DNA of 64,000 nucleotides from Chlorops oryzae. Taxonomy: Eukaryota; Arthropoda; Insecta; Diptera; Chloropidae. The notes beneath the pieces are model-generated. The model made no database searches. It saw only the letters and a program-made list of their open reading frames with translations, and had not been told where the DNA came from. The translations under genes were made by a program, and so were the position numbers. Positions 11,167 through 20,124 of this stretch are shown in pieces; positions within the stretch are counted from its first letter, which is position 1; every line of letters begins with the position of its first letter. Location of the stretch: NCBI GenBank assembly GCA_020466095.1, contig CM035806.1, forward strand, positions 59,162,722 to 59,226,721, in the 5' to 3' direction.

Positions 11167-12165
11167 TTAAGATTCGGAGTTCGTTTGCGGTAGATTCCCC
11201 AGGTGGGCAGGCTGAGGAGCTATACCGTTTTCCGGGTTTGTCGCCACATAGTGGGTGTTTCTATTGTTATGTCCACCCCTGTTTTGGCTATTATTTGGAT
11301 GACCTCTATTGAAATTATTTCGGCTATTAAAATTGCGATTGTGGTAGAAATTGTTATTATTTCCATATCTGGGGTTGGGGTTTCTATTGTTGTAAGAATT
11401 ATATCTCCCGCGGCCTCTAAAATTATTGTTTGGTCGTCCTCTTGTAGTTCTTATATTATTTATGTTGCGGGTTTGGTCGTCTGATGCTGAACTGACGGAA
11501 ACCAGTTTTGTGATGGCTTCATTCATTGTGTTGAATTGGCCAGCTTGCATGATTATTTTGGTTTTTTCAGATTTAGCGTTAGTAATCATTGAATCTACTG
11601 CCGCTTGGACTGCAAATTTTTGTGCTAAATCAGTGGTTAGTCCGTCAGATATATATGCATTATGGAGAAGGTTTGTAGCCTCTTCCAATTCTTTTGCATA
11701 TTCATTAATGTTTTTGCTGACGAGTCACTTTTAACATTTGTTTTAAGTTTGTCTATGATTGAGATAATTGAGGATTCTGTTATTAAATTTCTGGCAAATT
11801 CGGTTAGCTTCGTCTTTATAACTGATACCGCGAGAGCTTCGTGAGATTTCTTAATAGATTCTATTATTAGAAGGGCGTCTATGAACCGCTGCAGGTTTTC
11901 AAATTTACCATCAAATTCTGGTAGCAGCTTAGAAGCTGTATTTAAGAATTCTATCGGCGTCATGTTTCGTTCGTGCGTTAAACTAGCAATAGGGTTGTCG
12001 TCAGTTGATCCGTGTTCTGAGCCTGTGTCAAGCGATAGTTCGTTATCTGATTCGTCTAATTTTTCCTCAAAATCAATGGAATCCAAGGTTGGTTCTATTG
12101 TTGCAATAGTTTCAACGTTGATATTAATGAATTCTAATATTCCTGAATTCCTGATGGGACGTCTA
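11167..12165 (-). pseudogene. gag: Gag of the 412-like element
   Basis: The N-terminal part (about 11,690-12,165) is acidic and contains LLPEFDGKFENLQRFIDAL and the ALAVSVIKTKL block of 412/mdg1-type Gag. A frameshift near 11,700 leads to the C-terminal part with RGRGRYNSYNNR and many Asn/Arg/Gly repeats, an RNA-binding tail in place of CCHC knuckles. The open frame reaches upstream to about 12,165 without an ATG, so the start codon has been lost or lies across another break. Confidence 0.8.
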
Positions 12166-13259
12166 TATTATAATTTAGTTTTGTAAATAATTTATCGAGT
12201 CTACTTTTTATTCCCTTAGAGAAATTACTGACTACTAGTTTATTTTTTTGATGCAATGTTGTGTAATGGAGCGTAATAGTGTGCGCTATTAAATTATGTT
12301 GATTTATTAAGGATTTTGTAGGTGTATTTGAATTTGCGTTGTCTGCTAACTTGGAATGGTATTAGTTTTGTTTGAAGCATTTGTAGCGATATTTCGTAAA
12401 ATTTCGTTTTATTTCAGCTAATAGTTGCTATTGTTATATGTTTCACATTCCATATTTAAAATTTGGTTCCAGGTCACATTCCTCGACTCTGGTACTTTTT
12501 CTTTATTATTTTATTATGTATTTGGTAAATTTTTAATGCTACGTTTAATCACAGGATATGATTACTAATATTAATAGGAGAAGTTCTAATTTTTTCGCCA
12601 TGCAAAAGTTTCGATAAGTGGTATCGTAATTTCGTTTATTACGTTGATCCTTGGGGTACTGATTTTTTGATTCCTGACCTCCCATATTGAAATGGACTTG
12701 AATTGCTCGAATTAAAAGGCTGTACGATGTTTTGAATATATTGTTAAATTTCTAATATTAATAATGTTTTCTTTTTTTGTGTTAATCATTGTCTTTTTCA
12801 TAATAATTTATTTGAATTTGGCGTATCTCGGGTTAACTGCATATTTATGGATATCATTATTAAATTAATAGGATTATGCTCTAAGTATGGTACGCTTTCG
12901 ACTGAAATTTTATGCAATATGTTTAATAGGTATTGAGCACCGGTTGGGAAATCGGTTCGTTGCCAGTATCCATATGCCGTTAACCCTCTTGATATATTAC
13001 TCTGAATTGGTTTCTATATATAAAATGTGAACTTTTCCTAGTTTTCATAATTGAATATAAATTAATAATTTTTTTTTTTTTTATTTGAGTTTATAACAAT
13101 GAGTCTTAATGAGTCTATCAGGGTAGGATGCTATTTAATGCGGGATCATCTTTATCAAGGTTTCACTAGACGTATCGGGAGGATCTTCTAATCATTTCGC
13201 CGAAACCGTTTGTCGAGTGACTCAGGATCTTCAGCTTTCCTTTCAGGAAATCGGCTCGA
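12166..13259 (-). other. 5' leader of the 412-like element
   Basis: AT-rich leader between PBS and gag, about 1.1 kb. Two stretches match the leader of the second 412-like element at 16,750-17,650 (for example the GGTACGCTTTCGACTGAAA and ATTTCAGCTAA regions). Apart from the small ORF listed separately I see no coding frame. Confidence 0.6.
12798..13048 (-). pseudogene. Small leader ORF of the 412-like element (one frameshift)
   Basis: From an ATG at 13,048 the frame reads MKTRKSSHFIY, then after one frameshift near 12,980 reads GYWQRTDFPTGAQYL and VESVPYLEHN. It aligns over its length with the intact 57-aa ORF at 17,461-17,634 in the second 412-like copy. Function unknown; no domain recognised. 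Position between PBS and gag is the same in both. Confidence 0.6.
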
Positions 13260-13277
13260 CGTGTGCCAGGATCGCCA
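13260..13277 (-). other. Primer-binding site of the 412-like element
   Basis: Minus strand reads TGGCGATCCTGGCACACG directly after the LTR end GTTACA. Starting right at the LTR with TGGCGA matches the tRNA-primed minus-strand start of 412/mdg1-type elements; the exact tRNA was not verified. Confidence 0.8.
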
Positions 13278-14054
13278 TGTAACGTTAACGGTCCTGAACG
13301 TTAGCAGAGATAGCTCTATTGGTATCTAATCCCAAGTTAATTCTTCTGAATTAACTTTTTCGGCATAAAAATACTAAGATTTGTTTTTTTTATTTTGACT
13401 TTATAAATGCAAGTATGGACTCGGTAAGTAAGGCGTGACGCTAGTATCACGATCTTCGCAATCTTCTTACATTTGCGAACCGTTGTGAGTGGAAGGTCTT
13501 CAGTCTGCTTTCTAGTACAAATACTCATAGGCTTATATACAATTTTAACAGTCGCTGAAAGTTGCTGAAGAAACATATGGATCAATCTTTGTTTTATTTT
13601 AAGAAATTTTAGCTGTTGGAAAACATCAATCAAAGACTAATTCGATGTTTTTGAATTGCTTTTAGAAGTGGAGGTTCATATTTCATGTGAAACCGTGCAT
13701 CCAGACTTACTGTACCTTTTTAGTTGAGTCTGGTATCGCTTTTCGTCAATAAAGTTAAACGAACAGGCAAGGGCTAAGAACCGTTGCCGGCGTGTGTGTA
13801 TTATTAGCAGCTTAGCTGCGTTTTTTGAGTGTATAGCAATTGTATCGAGGTCTATTTCATGAACTGATGCATACTTGTACTTTTCTTAGTCGCTATTCGT
13901 CAAAAAAAACGAAAGGCAAGGCTGAGGGTCATATGACTCTTTTTTGAGTGAAAGAAATTGTTAAAGCTATTGACTCGACAATTGCTAGTGCATTGAAAAT
14001 AAGTTAAGATGCAGTGCAAAATGAATGTATTTACCATATTGTTATCTTACAACA
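13278..14054 (-). repeat. 5' LTR of the 412-like element
   Basis: Minus-strand TGTTGTAAGATAAC at 14,054 to GTTACA at 13,278. Compared with the 3' LTR it carries dozens of 1-6 base insertions, many containing TA or AG, for example GGGCTAAGAACCGTTG against GGGCTGACCGTTG. Immediately outside, at 14,055-14,095, a 40-bp segment repeats part of the LTR (CAGTGCAAAATAATGTTT) before the host LTR resumes. Confidence 0.88.
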
Positions 14055-14095
14055 TTTTCAGTGCAAAATAATGTTTACAGAGTTGATCTTAAAGC

Positions 14096-14205
14096 AATAC
14101 TAATAAAGAGTTGAATAGAATCGGTGTGCGTTATTTGAAAGAAGGAAGTTAGAGTTGTAAAATATATAACGTTCTGGCATTAGGCTGTGTGTCCTTTTCA
14201 GCAAC
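14096..14205 (+). mobile_element. Rest of the Ulp1-family LTR interrupted by the 412-like element
   Basis: Continues the LTR broken at 6,493: AATAAAGAGTTGAA, TTATTTGAAAGAAGG and GCATTAGGCTGTGTGTCC match the reverse complement of 61,313-61,415. Similarity ends near TTTCAG at about 14,205. Confidence 0.75.
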
Positions 14206-14677
14206 TAAATAGCAGGAACAAAAACTACAACAACACGCGTATAATGTATCACAACAATCGAATTTACTGCATCAGCAACTATCGGCGCAAGCAGCACAAC
14301 AACAACGGAATGCAACAAGCGAATAATACAATAAGTTCGCCGATTGGAACCACAGCAACACAGTCAAACACACCGCCGCCGCCACCAGCACCATCAAAAG
14401 CACCGCCAGCAACACCAACCACCGAGACTATGCAAATTCAACATTTTCTTACTCGCGCTGCTAATTTACGGCACGATACAGGCATAACTACATCCACAAC
14501 CAGCACCATCACACCATCCAAGCAAGCAACCTACCAGAGCAATACCAGTGACATCGGTGAGCCTACAGACACTATCTAACATCATGGCAGGCTGACCCGA
14601 GTCTCAGATTTCAACCTGGTAGCGGCAACGTTTTATGAACAGCCACGATCCTTGTGACTTGCCGAGGAGGGGAGGGA
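14206..14677 (+). mobile_element. CAA-rich 3' end of an LTR element with polypurine tract
   Basis: Rich in CAA/CAG and in CCGCCGCC. A 130-aa frame (14,187-14,579; Asn-, Thr- and Pro-rich, with TPPPPPAPSKAPPATPTT) is low complexity and I do not call it a gene with confidence. It ends in a polypurine tract GAGGAGGGGAGGGA at 14,664-14,677 abutting the LTR, so this is the 3' internal end of an LTR element. Confidence 0.55.
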
Positions 14678-16063
14678 TGTTGTGAGTCAAAAATCGTCAC
14701 GTCACACTCCAACATCACGTTACCAGCACCAAGCCCAAATTACGAATACATCAAAATTCAGAGGAGTTCGACGACACAACACCAAGCTTGAAATTCAATA
14801 CTCTTCAGTAACAACAACAACAGTCTGCCACGAGAAGTTCAAGGCGAAACGAAAAAGCAATAAACAAACACTACGCCGGCAGAAAAGCGGATGGACTACC
14901 GTTGACTTGAGAATGTGAGCAAGAACAACAACAACATTAGAACGTAACAATTACGTAAACAAGCACAGCGATCGCCGGTACCAAACTTGGCACAAGGCCG
15001 CCCCAAGGAAAGGGCAAGCGAGGAAAAATACGAAAGACCACGAGCAAGCAAGTCAGCAATAAGCAACGGCATAAGCGGTGCATAAGAGGTTCAACGTCTT
15101 CAAAGGCAGACCTACATCAACAATAGAAACACAGCAATAAAGCTATTGGCGTAACTCGCAACAACAACAGGTGATCGAGAAGGGCATGAAACGCAGTAGC
15201 AAGAGACTAACCGTGATAAGACGAAAACAACGACAACAAGTGCAACGTAGGCACACCGGTAGGGGAAGTTCGAAGTCATGCTGATGAAATCAATCAATAT
15301 CCAATATTACTAGATCGGCAATATTGATCTATTTAAGCGAAGCTTCGATCTATGGATGGGGACTTGCAGTTTGGCATCGAAAGTCTAATCATATCTTAGC
15401 TTTGTCGCACCTACTTACGAGCCAGGACGACAAAGTGTGGATCTCAGTGTAGCGAGGGATAAGGGCAGCTAAGTAAGCCAGAATAGGACTGATATATTTA
15501 AAAAAAAGGACTTTGTTGCCAAATAATTCATCGCATGAATTCAGATTGTAAAGTGTGTCGTTTATTGAAGATACTTCGATTTTTATACATAATAAATGCT
15601 TAGTCAACTAATATTTGAATTTGGCTTAATATTAATAAATCAACAAAGAAGTTTACATTACGAAACAATGTTGCGAAATCGATCAAAGCAAAATATGAAT
15701 TTTGGGAGAAAGCTTACGTGAGCATAGCGACAGCTCGGATATCATGCCGACGCGCATGCAGTACAATCGATCAGTTCCCAAGCGATAAGGAACCAAAGAA
15801 CTTTTATGTAATTAAAACGAAACAAAGAGTCAACAAACCGTTGTGTTGTCAAGGCCGCAATGCATTGTTTGGATATCAACAACAATGCTGCGATCGTTTG
15901 TTTGTCATCGTTTATTTGAACTTGAACTTGATTATGTATTTATTGTTTATCGCGTATAGGCTTTGCATGCTCTCTACAACTTAAATAAAGAACAATTGAA
16001 ATTGAAGTCGATGGCATTTTGATTTGTGGTCTTCGCTTAGACGTCCATCTCCAGCTCGCAACA
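14678..16063 (+). repeat. LTR (TGTTGTGAGTCAAAA...CTCGCAACA), about 1.39 kb
   Basis: Starts TGTTGTGAG right after a polypurine tract and ends GCAACA near 16,063. An AATAAAG poly(A) signal lies at about 15,984. The inverted termini TGTTG/CAACA and the AATATTGATCTATTTAA block (15,320-15,336) resemble the PTP-element LTRs (AATATTGATCTATATAA). Only this LTR and its 3' internal end are present. Confidence 0.65.
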
Positions 16064-16750
16064 CCAGTTTCTCGTAGTTCTTTATCATGCTGGCAACTTA
16101 CTTCTTATACTCTGGACTTTTTCGGTTTCCTAAGAAGATTGGAAAACTTTGCAAAGGTGCTTTTTCCTCATCATTAATCTTACTTATAAAGTCATTATCT
16201 CTGAACAGTTTTCGAATTCGAGGACACGGTTTGTAGGTACTTGAAACATTTACCTGTTTTTAATATAAACCAACTTGTCTCGGTCAAGTTATAATTTAGC
16301 GTGCAATTGAAACGTCTGATAAAATGAAGACCTATTATACCATCTTATGGTATAGGAAAATCGTTTTGAACTACTTGGAATGTATGAATGAATTCAATAT
16401 TAGAAATAAAAATGATAGTTTCAATAGAACCTAAAGTTGTAAGTATACCTTCACCTATTCTATTTAATTTTAATGTTTTATACGTATCTATATGTGATTA
16501 ATTATTAACAATGTTTTGCTTAATAGTCCATACATCAGAACCTGTGTCAAGGAGATATATATTTGATTAGTCATTTAGAGATGACTCAACAACTATATAA
16601 TTACAAAATTAAAGGTGTATGCTGAGCAATTTTAAGCCTGATTCTGAGTTTGGTAGCACCCCAACGCTTTCTGGGTCACTATATGTGGATTTTAATTCAC
16701 TGTGCAAATTATTCCATTCCATTACCATAAAATTGTGATTTGAAAAGCAT
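16064..16750 (-). pseudogene. pol: Second 412-like element: Gag end and protease fragment
   Basis: Minus strand, high to low: the end of Gag (DPESVGVLPNSES, matching LPQTNSES of the first element), then the retropepsin signature LLDTGSDVWTIK at about 16,520-16,555 and GIIGLHFIRRFNC near 16,300. Several stops interrupt it. It ends at the plus-strand LTR at 16,063. Confidence 0.7.
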
Positions 16751-17460
16751 GTTATTTTTTTTATTTATATATTTATATAAATATATTTCCGCGACTTATA
16801 TATTTTTTCTTAAAGATTCGGTTGTGCATTCGGTAAAATTTTTCAGCTAATTTTATGGATGAAATTATAGTTATAATCAATAAGAGAAGCTCAATTTGTT
16901 TGAATTAAATGATTCTACTTTGGTGTCGATTTCGTTACTGACGTTAGATTTGGGATCTGAGATCTTTGGCTCGTATGCATAAAGATGAGATCAGACCTTT
17001 TTCTCGAGTTTTTGAGCAATTGCTTAGTTTGATATGCAAAAAGACTAATTGTCCTATGAGTTTCAAATTGGGTATTTAAGTTTTATCTCGAACGACTCAA
17101 GTTAGAGATTCATCTCATTTTTATGCATACGAGCCTTTGATTTTTGGTCACCCATGGTGAAATTTAAAAGATTTTGATTGAATAATAATTTGAATAGTTT
17201 GAAAATATAATGTTTATTTATATCTTTAGGGGCTGTCCATTAATTACGTAAGCATAAAAGGGGGGGGGAGGGGGTTCGAAAAATCTTACGCCTGCTTATA
17301 AAGGGTGTCTGATTTATACTAAAGTATGCTTACGTGGGGGGGAGGGGGAACAAAAATGGTCAAAATCGCCCTTACGTAATTAATGGACAGCCCCTTACTA
17401 CATTTATAAAAATTTGGCGTATAATGGATTGACACCAAATTTGTGATCTTTATTAATTCC
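16751..17460 (-). other. Leader of the second 412-like element, interrupted by a MITE
   Basis: Similar to 12,360-12,900 of the first element (GTAAAATTTTTCAGCTAATTTT; GAACGCTTTCAAGTGAAA). Most of gag between leader and Gag end has been deleted. The MITE at 17,229-17,394 is inserted here. The stretch 16,960-17,130 contains a CATCTCATTTTTATGCATACGAGCC block whose inverse occurs near 16,970. Confidence 0.55.
17229..17394. mobile_element. Harbinger-type MITE, 166 bp
   Basis: Terminal inverted repeats GGGGCTGTCCATTAATTACG at 17,229 and its complement ending at 17,394, with TTA target-site duplications at 17,226-17,228 and 17,395-17,397. A 3-bp TWA duplication and this TIR fit PIF/Harbinger-type non-autonomous elements. 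The interior holds G8-9 tracts and no ORF. Confidence 0.85.
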
Positions 17461-17634
17461 TCAGTTGTATTCTAAATATGGAACGCTTTCAAGTGAAACC
17501 CGTTCGAATTTCATTAAATATTGGGAATCTGTTGGATAGTCTGTCGGTTTCCACCACCATACACCATTAACTTTTTTATGAATTGTATTTTGTGTGATAT
17601 ATATTATTTCCTTTGAGCTTTTCTTTTTGAACAT
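17461..17634 (-). CDS. Small leader ORF of the second 412-like element, 57 aa
   Basis: ATG at 17,634, stop TGA at 17,463-17,461, no interruption. The protein begins MFKKKSSKEIIYITQ and ends ESVPYLEYN, with a WWW cluster in the middle. It aligns with the frameshifted version at 12,798-13,048, the most similar block being SLESVPYLEYN against SVESVPYLEHN. It lies between the position of the 5' LTR and gag. No known domain recognised, function unknown. Its survival in an element whose gag and pol are shredded could be chance, given the short length. Confidence 0.55.
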   Translation of the reverse strand: MFKKKSSKEIIYITQNTIHKKVNGVWWWKPTDYPTDSQYLMKFERVSLESVPYLEYN

Positions 17635-17969
17635 ATTGAAGATTTAATTGAAGTGAAATTATTTAATGTTATTTAACGCAAACGAAAGAGAGAAAAATTT
17701 TTTTGAAGTGAGAGAAGAGGGGGAAAAATAAGTTTTGGTGAAAGTACTAGTTGCATCCGGGCAATATACCTCACGCTTCCTATAGGGTAATAAGTAAGGC
17801 AACAGGAAATATGTATATAAATAAAAAATATTTTTTTACATTTTTCCAAACACAAAATTTTTTTTTTTTTTTCCATAAATATATCGAAATTAATCTAGTT
17901 GGCATAGATTTTTTTGCCGTCCAGAACAAATGCAAAACTTCTTTTAAAATATAACCACAAAGTTCTAAA

Positions 17970-18644
17970 ATGCCTAAAGTCAAAGAGGACACTTCGAGCT
18001 TCCTTCGCCGGATTGCAATTGAAAATCCAAATGTTTTTCGGACTGATGGTTCAGTTCTTTTTTGCGTTCTATGCAGTATAGATATAAAAGCCTATCAAAT
18101 AAGTCAAGTAAAACAACACTTGTCGACCGTACAGCATCTTTTAGCCACTGAACGAAAGCAAAAACAAGAAGTTGGTTCAAGCCGAAATCTTTTGACAGCA
18201 AACCACGAAACTTGTATAAACCCAAAGCAGAGTGAATTCGCTATGGATTTAACAAACTGCTTTCTTAGCTCAAACATTCCTCTCCATAAAATTCGACATC
18301 CCAGGGTAAAAACATTTTTGGAGAAATACACGAATTTTTCTGTTCCCTCAGAATGGAGCTTAAGAACCAATTTTTTGCCAAAAATATATGCAGCAAAAAA
18401 CGAAGGTATAAAAGTTTTGAAAAAAATCGCATGTATTTTAGAAGGTGGTAAATTAGAGGAGGGCTCAGACAATCTTGGCGCAATGAGCCCTATTGAGCTG
18501 GCAGCTTACAAGTTTGCACCAGTGACACCATGCGACGTAGAGCGTTCTTTCTCAACTTATAAACGCATTTTAGAGGACTCGCGTCGATCATTCATATTCA
18601 ACAACTTGAAAAAATATGTAGTACATTGCAATAAAATAGACTAA
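17970..18644 (+). CDS. Internally deleted hAT transposase: BED finger joined to dimerisation tail
   Basis: An uninterrupted 224-aa frame. Residues about 25-60 hold a BED-type zinc finger (FCVLC...KQHLSTVQH, Cys-Cys-His-His). The C-terminal 50 residues (SPIELAAYKFAPVTPCDVERSFSTYKRIL, split at 20 here: VTPCDVERSFSTYKRIL) are the hAT C-terminal dimerisation region. A full hAT transposase is usually 500-700 aa; the RNase H-like catalytic core is deleted in frame. It could act as a DNA-binding competitor or be a non-autonomous element with an accidental open frame. Terminal repeats probably lie near 17,748 and 19,079 (TACTAG at both ends, inverted), not certain. Confidence 0.75.
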   Translation: MPKVKEDTSSFLRRIAIENPNVFRTDGSVLFCVLCSIDIKAYQISQVKQHLSTVQHLLATERKQKQEVGSSRNLLTANHETCINPKQSEFAMDLTNCFLSSNIPLHKIRHPRVKTFLEKYTNFSVPSEWSLRTNFLPKIYAAKNEGIKVLKKIACILEGGKLEEGSDNLGAMSPIELAAYKFAPVTPCDVERSFSTYKRILEDSRRSFIFNNLKKYVVHCNKID

Positions 18645-19259
18645 ACAAACTATAAATTGTATTTTAATGTAATATGAACTTTTCCGCAAAGCACTACCTA
18701 GCCAACAGCTTTTTCTATACTTATTTGACTACCCTGCACAATAAACACTACTTTCAAAGTGGAATGCTATATTTGGGGTACCCGGAGGACAGGTTCAATT
18801 GAGCCAATTTCGTGTTATGTTAGGGAACCTGAGGGACTGGTCCAAACTGGCAACATTTTCACTTGGGTTTTGGCCCCATATACTCTTTCCAAATTTCATT
18901 CAAATCGGTTGATCATTATTTTAGTTAGCGTGCAAAAGAAAACTAGATCTCTTTTATTCGGCATTTAAAAAAATATTTTATAAAAAAAAAAAAAATTTTC
19001 AGGTTTAAAAAAAAATATTTCAAAGTAAATATAAAATATTTCAAAGTAAATATTATCGAAAATATTTCCTGTTGCCCTAGTAATAAGCTTTGAGCTCTGC
19101 TGTGTTGAAAGTCAGATTGCAATGTTGCAATGATGTGTGGGTTCGTCTGTACACAAATCGTGGTAAAATTCAGTTTATTTTATGTGAGTGTATTAACTGT
19201 ATGAAAAGTCAGATTGTGAATGGGCAAGGTCGGTTTATACAAGCTCCCCTCAACCGTCT
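18645..19259. other. Stretch without a recognisable gene
   Basis: Holds the 3' flank of the hAT derivative, an A/T-rich patch with AAAATATTTCAAAGTAAAT repeated twice (about 19,012-19,050), and a short possible hAT end CTGTTGCCCTAGTA near 19,070. No coding frame. Confidence 0.4.
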
Positions 19260-19820
19260 TAGTGATTTTGGGAAGTGTCGCTTGCCGAGAATTGGAGTTG
19301 TTGATGTGCTCGTTCCTGATGAAGCATATCTGTTGCCGTTGTATGAGTTTGCGCCTCCAGGATTAGATACATTATGGTTCTGGTTAAATTGGTTTGTAAA
19401 TCCACATTTGCTTCTTTATCTATTAAAAGATCCTCGATTGTTTTAAAAAGAACCACGATTGTTATGTGTGTATCTACGACCACGTCCGCGACCATGGTAT
19501 GCTGAATTAGTTTTGTGTCTCTAAAACATTACAGAGGAGGTTGCGTTAGTAATGTTAGCGTTATAGAACTTGGTCATTGTTGCTTTCATGTCATTAAACT
19601 ATCCGCTTTCCATAATTAGCTTAACTCTATCATCAGCGGCATTTTGGGTAACGGTTTTTATACCTGTTTTTGTTGCATACTTTAGTGTTAATTCCTGGGG
19701 GCGTTTTCCAATTGCTTACACAGATCGGATATTTCCTTTGAAAATGTAGTGGCGTTTTCAGCGTGTTGCTTAGTGTTTGCTAACCTGGATTCGATCACTT
19801 CTGTCGATTCACCCTTAACA

Positions 19821-19859
<39 letters not shown>

Positions 19860-20124
19860 CGATTTTATTACTTCCCTGATGGTAACCCCAGTTGTTATTT
19901 TATTGCTTACTGTGCCTTTGAGTTTGGTCTTTATGACACTGATTGCAATTTCCTCATGATTTTCTTTCAATATATTTTTAAGTTAAAACGCATCAATAAA
20001 GCTTTGTAGGCTTTCTGGACTGCCATCAAATTCTGGGATTGTTCTAGATGTAGACACAGACATCTGCTCACTAATGTAGCGTAATTTCTTGACCTTTTTA
20101 TCACAGTTCTTTAATATGCTCCAT
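19260..20124 (-). pseudogene. gag: Gag of a third 412-like element, 3' part
   Basis: Minus strand from 20,124: LKNCDKKVKKLRYISEQ, then IPEFDGSPESLQSFIDAF (the FDG block of 412-type Gag), an AISVIKTKL block, and an RG-rich tail (YHGRGRGRRYTHNNRGSF) near 19,480, followed by GGANSYNGNRYASSG. A C7-T30 homopolymer at 19,821-19,857 and several stops break it. It is continuous with 23,130-23,280: the 3.0-kb transposon at 20,125 split this gene. Confidence 0.75.

Larger units (their letters stand above)
6494..14054 (-). mobile_element. Nearly complete 412/mdg1-like Ty3/Gypsy retrotransposon
   Basis: A 7.56-kb element on the minus strand with two LTRs, PBS, leader with a small ORF, Gag, PR, RT, RNase H, integrase and PPT in the canonical Gypsy order. 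LTR ends are TGTTGTAAG...GTTACA. The PBS TGGCGATCCTGGCA directly follows the 5' LTR, and an RG/Asn-rich Gag tail is typical of the 412/mdg1/blood lineage. No env is present. Breaks seen: stop near 11,040 between DTGS and the rest of PR, frameshifts near 11,660, 10,155 and 9,100, a TAA near 8,838, and a 129-bp duplication. Several breaks lie in A/T homopolymers and may be sequence error. Confidence 0.92.

Noticed and set aside
6494..14095. Clean 4-bp TSD for the 412-like element
   Set aside because: Left flank ATAT is not repeated at 14,055; the extra 40 bp on the right prevents a firm call.
14187..14579. 130-aa Asn/Thr/Pro-rich frame
   Set aside because: CAA/CCG low-complexity sequence just before a PPT; may be a trace of a 3' gene but shows no domain.
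19821..19857. C7-T30 run as a LINE or SINE tail
   Set aside because: No element of matching orientation ends there and no TSD seen; more likely microsatellite growth or a sequence artefact in gag.
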